A DNA stretch of 64,000 nucleotides from Mycobacterium avium subsp. avium (GTDB taxonomy: Bacteria; Actinomycetota; Actinomycetes; Mycobacteriales; Mycobacteriaceae): assembly GCF_009741445.1 (NCBI RefSeq), contig NZ_CP046507.1:2542001-2606000 (forward strand). The letters are read 5' to 3'. Position numbers and translations under genes: made by a program. A model generated the notes under the pieces. The model saw only the letters and a list, made by a program, of their open reading frames with translations. It had not been told where the DNA came from and made no database searches. Positions 60,093 to 64,000 of the stretch are shown here, in pieces. Every line of letters starts with the position of its first letter. The stretch's first letter is position 1.

Positions 60093-60530
60093 TCAGCGCG
60101 GCACCAGGGTGTCTAGCTCCGGCGAGTCCGCGCCCGTCAGCCGTCGGTGCATCGCCCAGGCGATCCGGGCGCCCTGGATCTTCGCGCGCTCGGCGATCGG
60201 GCCCCGGAACATCTCGTCGACGGTGCCGTTCCACACGGTGAGCCACCGGGCAAAGTGACTGCCGCCCAACGGGGTTCGTTGATTGACATGACGGTGGGCG
60301 TGCAGGGCGCTGCCGCGGTACAGTCCGGCGCGGAACAGCACGGTCTCCCAGAAGTCGGCCATCACCGGGATGTGCGACTCGAGGCCCTTGCTCCGCAACT
60401 CCGCGAACGGCTCGGCGAGAACGTCGTCGACCATCACCCGGCCGTAAAACCGGCGCAACAGTGCCTCGATGTCCGCGCGGGAGACCAGATCTGCGTCCGC
60501 TTGGCCCACCGGGGCGCACACCTCAGTCAT
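60093..60530 (-). CDS. Group III truncated haemoglobin
   Basis: 145-residue 2-on-2 globin, group III type: LLRRFYGRVMVDDVLAEPF, MADFWETVLFRAGLYRG, HAHRHVN (proximal His region, about 72-76), FARWLTVWNGTVDEMFRGP and AERAKIQGARIAW. Group III globins bind O2 and NO and may detoxify NO or peroxide; M. tuberculosis has groups I and II (GlbN, GlbO), not this type. ATG 60530 overlaps the 3' end of the regulator gene by 8 bp, so the two are one transcription unit. Confidence 0.9.
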   Translation of the reverse strand: MTEVCAPVGQADADLVSRADIEALLRRFYGRVMVDDVLAEPFAELRSKGLESHIPVMADFWETVLFRAGLYRGSALHAHRHVNQRTPLGGSHFARWLTVWNGTVDEMFRGPIAERAKIQGARIAWAMHRRLTGADSPELDTLVPR

Positions 60531-61266
60531 GCGCGGTCACCGTGGCACGACACAATTCGGGTTCGACGAACGGCTCCAGCTCGACGTGCATCCCCGGCTC
60601 CGAACCAACCGGCTTAGCCGGGCCCGCCAGGCCCTGCAGGAGGCCCCGGTGCAGCGCGCACGCCACCTCGGGGTGATCACGGGCCAGATCACGGACCGGG
60701 CAGCTGTGCAAACGAATTATCCGCCGGTTGCGGCGGGTCGATTTTTGGGCCGGAACCAGCTCGGGAGCGAATCCCATCCTGGCGAACACCGTCGTGATCA
60801 TCGCCGAACGCTCCTCAGCATCCTCCGCCGGTGCCGCGTCGCGTGGAACATGGTGTCCCACAGCGTCTTCGTGCGGGACGTCGTCGGTGATCCGCTCGGC
60901 CCAGCGCCGGCCGGCGGCTTCGGCGCGGCGGCGCCTCTTGTCGGCGGTATCGCCGAGTTCCAATGCCAATATTTCGGCCAGGATTCGATAGTCCAGCCGC
61001 TCGCGCACCGCGCGGTAGCCGGTGCGGGGACGTCCCACACCGGTCCGCGTGATCCGAGTCCGCTCAACAAGTCCCTCGGCGCACAACGTGTCGAGGTGAA
61101 AACGCACGGTCGTCGTGTGCAGCCCAAGCCGTGCGGCGAGTTCGGTCGCATCGACCGGTCCGTCATGCTCACGCACCAGTTCAAGAACTCGTTGGCGCTG
61201 CCGGTTCTGTGCCGCGCGGTGCGGCCGTCCGGCCTCGGTCCCGGTGCGCTCGCCCACCCCATCCAT
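60523..61266 (-). CDS. SufR-like winged-helix regulator with cysteine cluster
   Basis: 247 residues. An N-terminal ArsR/DeoR-like winged helix is at about 20-80 (VDATELAARLGLHTTTVRFH, then GRPRTGYRAV wing). The C-terminal part has RLHSCPVRDLARDHPEVACA followed by LHRGLLQGL and a further Cys near the end (ELCRATVTA). The spacing C-x13-C resembles the Fe-S-binding cysteines of SufR/Rv1460-type repressors, so an iron-sulfur or NO sensor is likely. ATG 61266 has AGAGG upstream; an in-frame ATG at 61311 lacks a ribosome site. It heads the operon with the truncated haemoglobin and is divergent from the Acg-like gene. Confidence 0.82.
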   Translation of the reverse strand: MDGVGERTGTEAGRPHRAAQNRQRQRVLELVREHDGPVDATELAARLGLHTTTVRFHLDTLCAEGLVERTRITRTGVGRPRTGYRAVRERLDYRILAEILALELGDTADKRRRRAEAAGRRWAERITDDVPHEDAVGHHVPRDAAPAEDAEERSAMITTVFARMGFAPELVPAQKSTRRNRRIIRLHSCPVRDLARDHPEVACALHRGLLQGLAGPAKPVGSEPGMHVELEPFVEPELCRATVTAHD

Positions 61267-61387
61267 CCTCTCGTCCGGTTGCCTTCCAGCAATTTGGAGG
61301 ATAATATTCATTAATAGTAGCACTGGATGTCCGAGTCGTCCTCCCCAGCGAACGGCCTTGGGCCAGCGGAGAAGCCGGAGGTGCGTC

Positions 61388-62368
61388 GTGTTCGACACTA
61401 TGGTGGAAACCAAGGTCATCGAGGATGCGGTCCGGTTGGCCTGTCGCGCCCCGTCGCTGTACAACACCCAACCGTGGCGATGGGTGGCCGACGGCGCTGG
61501 GCTGGACCTGCTGCTCGACACGAGCCGTGTCGTGCACGCGGATCGATCGATGCGCGAGGCCCACATCAGCTGCGGCGGTGCGCTCGAACACCTCCGGGCG
61601 GCGATGGCGGCCGCGGGTTGGACCGCCGAAGTCGAACGCTTTCCCGAGCCGGGCAACCCTGGGCACCTGGCCAGGGTGAGCTTCGCCCCGTCCGACGGCG
61701 TGACCGACCACCAACGTCGCCGCGCCGACGCGATCCTGCAGCGTCGGACCGATCGGCTCCCGTTCCTCGCGCCGCTCGACTGGGAATCCTTCGAGGGCTT
61801 GCTCCGCGGCAGGATCGACGCGGGCGTGGTGCGCTTGGACGTACTGCCGGAGGAGATGCGTCCGCGCCTGGCCGAAGCGGCCGAGTTCACCGAGTCGCTG
61901 CGCCTGTATGACTCCTCGTATCATGTCGAACTCGATTGGTGGACAGCACCATTCGAGGTATCGGAGGGGATCCCTTACAGCTCGTTGATCTCGGCCGCCG
62001 AAGCGGATCGGGTGGGCGTCAATCGCCACTTCCCTTTCACCCGCAACCCGGACCGGCGCGCCGGGGTGACGCGGGACTTCTCGAAGATCTTGATGCTGTC
62101 CACCGAAGATGACAGCCACGCCAACGCGTTTGCGTGCGGCGAAGTGCTATCGAGTGTCCTCCTGGAATGCACGATGGCCGGCTTGGCCACGTGTCCGGTG
62201 TCGCAGTTGACGGAACTGTCCGTCAGCCGTGAACTGCTGGCGGCGGTCACGGGTCACACCGACCTCCCTCAGGTCTTGATCCGGGTGGGTGTCGCGCCGG
62301 CGCTCGACGCAGCCCCGCCGCCCACGCCGCGGCGCGCGCTCGCCGACGTGTTGCGGCGGACACGTTGA
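61388..62368 (+). CDS. Acg-family nitroreductase-like protein
   Basis: 326 residues, similar over its whole length to Acg (Rv2032) and Rv3131 of the DosR regulon: VRLACRAPSLYNTQPWRW, ADAILQRRTDRLPF, TESLRLYDSSYHVELDWWT, EGIPYSSLISAAEADRV, LLECTMAGLATCPVSQLTE. Acg proteins have the nitroreductase fold and bind FMN but are thought to sequester it rather than reduce nitro compounds. GTG 61388 is chosen because GGAGG lies 6 bp upstream and the start (VFDTMVETK) parallels that of Acg. Divergent from the SufR-like regulator. Confidence 0.93.
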   Translation: MFDTMVETKVIEDAVRLACRAPSLYNTQPWRWVADGAGLDLLLDTSRVVHADRSMREAHISCGGALEHLRAAMAAAGWTAEVERFPEPGNPGHLARVSFAPSDGVTDHQRRRADAILQRRTDRLPFLAPLDWESFEGLLRGRIDAGVVRLDVLPEEMRPRLAEAAEFTESLRLYDSSYHVELDWWTAPFEVSEGIPYSSLISAAEADRVGVNRHFPFTRNPDRRAGVTRDFSKILMLSTEDDSHANAFACGEVLSSVLLECTMAGLATCPVSQLTELSVSRELLAAVTGHTDLPQVLIRVGVAPALDAAPPPTPRRALADVLRRTR

Positions 62369-62377
62369 GTCTTAGCC

Positions 62378-62500
62378 ATGGTAGGGATTGCCGCGCCGAT
62401 CGCCGACGACCGCGCCGCAGTCATCGCGATGATCGAGACGGTTCCCCTGCGAATCCCGCTCCAGGCGGGCCATGACGATGCTGGCCAACGCGCACGGTGA
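62378..62500 (+). pseudogene. N-terminal remnant of an enolase-superfamily gene (putative)
   Basis: A 40-codon frame contains VIAMIETVPLRIPLQAGHDD, which resembles the first beta strand of muconate-cycloisomerase/mandelate-racemase-type enzymes (IETIPLRIPL-KxG). It stops soon after, and nothing downstream continues the family. Probably a deletion remnant; could also be chance. Confidence 0.4.
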
Positions 62501-62510
62501 CGGGCTAGGG

Positions 62511-62535
62511 TTTGCACAAATAGCACTTGTATAAA
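62511..62535. promoter_or_regulatory. Palindromic operator upstream of osmC
   Basis: TTTGCACAA-ATAGCAC-TTGTATAAA; same half-sites as the fdxA operator but with a 7-bp spacer. It ends 31 bp before the osmC start. Confidence 0.6.
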
Positions 62536-62566
62536 TGCCACGCAATGGAGAAAGGGATCGCGGACT

Positions 62567-63007
62567 ATGAGCATCGCGGAACGGGCGGCGCGGACCACCT
62601 GGGAAGGCCCGCTGGCGTCGGGCGAAGGCAAACTGTCGCAGGGCAGCAGCGGAGCGCTGGACGGCCTGCCGCTGACCTGGGCCTCTCGCACCGAGCAGCC
62701 CGGAGGCAAGACGAGCCCCGAAGAACTCGCGGCGGCCGCACACTCGTCGTGCTTTTCAATGGCATTGGCCTTGAAATTGGGCGAGAACCACACTCCGCCA
62801 CAGCGACTCGAGGTCACCGCCACCGTGACCCTGGATGCGGTCGATGGTGTTCCGACGATCACCACCTCGCAGCTGAAGGTCAAGGCCAGCGTCGCCGGCC
62901 TGGATGCCGAATCCTTTGCCGCCGTGGTGGACCAGGCCGCAGCACTGTGTCCGGTGTCGCGGTTGTTCGCCGGAGCGACGATCAGCGTCGACGCCGAACT
63001 CGACTAG
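62567..63007 (+). CDS. OsmC/Ohr-family peroxiredoxin
   Basis: 146-residue OsmC-subfamily protein that reduces organic hydroperoxides through two cysteines, seen in AAHSSCFSMALAL (about 62) and ALCPVSRLFAGA (about 127). The start ATG is preceded by GGAGAAAGGG. It is followed by the second hemerythrin gene 32 bp downstream, then a ferredoxin, all in one direction, likely one operon under the palindrome at 62511. Confidence 0.93.
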   Translation: MSIAERAARTTWEGPLASGEGKLSQGSSGALDGLPLTWASRTEQPGGKTSPEELAAAAHSSCFSMALALKLGENHTPPQRLEVTATVTLDAVDGVPTITTSQLKVKASVAGLDAESFAAVVDQAAALCPVSRLFAGATISVDAELD

Positions 63008-63039
63008 AACAGAAGCCGCCCGACACAGAGGGGATGCGA

Positions 63040-63513
63040 ATGACCAGCCCGACGCTATCTGCCGAGTTGACGCGAGAACACCGCGAAATCGATGACGCGA
63101 TAGAGGCTTTCATCGAAAAGCTCGACTGCGGCGGCCTGCAGCGCGAACTATTGACCGACACCCTGGTAGCCCTGCGCCGGCACATCTACCTCGAGGAAAT
63201 CTTCCTGTTCCCGCCGCTGCGGGAGGCCGGGATCGTGATGCCGATCTTCGTGATGATGCGCGAGCACGGTCAGCTCTGGCACACCATGAACACGCTGGAG
63301 GATCTGCTCGCCGACGGGAACGACGTTCCGCGACTGAGGGATACGTGCACGCAGCTGCTGGATCAACTCCACCAGCACAACTCCAAAGAGGAGCCGGTCA
63401 TCTATCCGAACGCCGACACCGACCTGCCGCCGCAAACAAGCGCGGAGCTGACCCGGTTCATCGAGGCCGGACGCACGCCCGACGGGTGGGTGTGCCAGCA
63501 GGCGAACGCGTGA
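63040..63513 (+). CDS. Hemerythrin-like HHE-domain protein (copy 2)
   Basis: 157 residues, close paralogue of the gene at 48785: TREHREIDDAIEAFIEKLD, RRHIYLEEIFLFPPLREAGI, MMREHGQLW and HNSKEEPVIYPNAD give the di-iron ligand positions. Both copies end with PDGWVCQQA. ATG 63040 has AGAGGGG 6 bp upstream; an ATG at 63034 overlaps that site. Between osmC and a ferredoxin gene. Confidence 0.88.
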   Translation: MTSPTLSAELTREHREIDDAIEAFIEKLDCGGLQRELLTDTLVALRRHIYLEEIFLFPPLREAGIVMPIFVMMREHGQLWHTMNTLEDLLADGNDVPRLRDTCTQLLDQLHQHNSKEEPVIYPNADTDLPPQTSAELTRFIEAGRTPDGWVCQQANA

Positions 63514-63550
63514 GGACGCAGCCCGCTGACGTATCGAAGGAGGATTCTCA

Positions 63551-63742
63551 ATGCGCGTGCTAGTGGACCGTGATCGCTGTGAGGGCAACGCCTTCTGTGT
63601 GAACATCGCCCCCCAGGTGTTCGAGCTCGACGATGACGAATACGCCGTGGTCCTCACCGACCCCGTGCCCGCCGGGCAGGAGGCGCTCGCCGAGCAGGCC
63701 GTCGCGGCGTGTCCGCGCGCGGCGCTGTCCCGCGAAGACTAG
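63551..63742 (+). CDS. Small 3Fe-4S-type ferredoxin
   Basis: 63 residues. Cysteines in DRDRCEGNAFC (Cx2Nx2C, lacking the central ligand of 4Fe-4S ferredoxins) and ACPRAAL indicate a 3Fe-4S or modified cluster, the type that serves cytochromes P450 in mycobacteria. AAGGAGGA precedes the ATG. No P450 lies in the window. It resembles the C-terminal domain of the fusion at 53157. Confidence 0.93.
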   Translation: MRVLVDRDRCEGNAFCVNIAPQVFELDDDEYAVVLTDPVPAGQEALAEQAVAACPRAALSRED

Positions 63743-63771
63743 ACGCCCCGCGCGGTTTCGCGTATTGCCCC

Positions 63772-64000
63772 TTACCGCTTGATCAGCCGCAACCGCCAAG
63801 CCTCCGGACCGCGCTGCTCGTAGCGGATTTCGAGTCGCCCCGACGTCCGGTGGTCGAGCTGGCGCAGCAGCGGGATCGGGTCGTGGGGAGCGACCAGCAC
63901 CAGGGCGCCGCCATCCGGAACCGCGTCGAACGCGCCGAACACGGTCGCGTGCCGGATCGAATGCGGCACGTCGCGGACGTCGAGCACGGGATCGTCGGCA
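63772..64000 (-). CDS. DUF2249 domain protein, 5' end outside window
   Basis: The final 75 or so residues are visible: LDVRDVPHSIRHATVFGAFD and APHDPIPLLRQLD, the DUF2249 pattern (a TusA/SirA-like small domain) with the conserved HDPxPL. The frame is open to the window edge, so the start is missing. DUF2249 proteins frequently neighbour hemerythrin and NO-related genes, which fits this island; the function is not known. Confidence 0.85.
   Translation of the reverse strand, partial: ADDPVLDVRDVPHSIRHATVFGAFDAVPDGGALVLVAPHDPIPLLRQLDHRTSGRLEIRYEQRGPEAWRLRLIKR

Overview
The window is high-GC actinobacterial DNA from a slow-growing Mycobacterium, most likely the M. avium complex or a close relative. 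The evidence is the chain phoH-rsmE-dnaJ2-hrcA-Rv2375-like-cfp2-mbtH..mbtA in the order of the M. tuberculosis Rv2368c-Rv2384 region (with changes), a PPE gene, and homologues of the dormancy proteins FdxA, Acg and Rv1733c. I see no tRNA, rRNA, CRISPR array or complete insertion sequence.

1-7.1 kb: housekeeping and stress genes. On the minus strand are phoH (cut by the window edge and frameshifted), rsmE, dnaJ2 and hrcA. On the plus strand are a small conserved gene and an overlapping pair of a carboxymuconolactone-decarboxylase-like protein and an ECF41/SigJ-type sigma factor. Two tandem CFP2/MTB12-type secreted antigen genes follow.

7.2-31.3 kb: the mycobactin locus. One tightly coupled minus-strand operon, mbtB-(thioesterase)-mbtC-mbtD-mbtE-mbtF-mbtG-mbtH, starts at 28385, and mbtA is divergent. 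Two 19-bp IdeR-type iron boxes lie between mbtB and mbtA. MbtB has no thioesterase domain (a separate gene supplies it). MbtE has two complete C-A-PCP modules, giving four NRPS adenylation domains in the locus. A type I DAHP synthase gene (chorismate supply) lies beyond mbtA; mbtI is not here.

31.6-39.5 kb: accessory metabolism. It holds a frameshifted LysR gene with a divergent SDR-cupin pair, a TetR/MDMPI pair with two tandem palindromic operators, and a divergent FhuF-like gene and diflavin reductase around a near-consensus IdeR box, followed by a malic enzyme. The diflavin reductase is broken by a 1-base frameshift.

40.4-48.7 kb: envelope genes. A coupled cassette encodes a PapA-type acyltransferase, a fused double ABC-2 permease, a second condensation-fold acyltransferase and a polytopic membrane protein. 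It is followed by small secreted proteins and a PPE-SVP protein.

48.8-64 kb: a nitric-oxide/redox/hypoxia island. It contains two hemerythrin-like proteins, a quinol-type NO reductase, a slipin, a DUF849-ferredoxin fusion, a PucR regulator, an Rv1733c-like protein, an amino-acid oxidoreductase, a Gre-like factor, FdxA, a group III truncated haemoglobin with a SufR-like regulator, an Acg-type nitroreductase, OsmC, a ferredoxin and a DUF2249 protein. Four promoters (NO reductase, DUF849-ferredoxin fusion, fdxA, osmC) carry the same palindrome type, TTTnnACAA-N6/7-TTGTnnAAA, so I infer a common regulon.

Three conserved genes (phoH, lysR, diflavin reductase) are broken by small indels that could be assembly errors.
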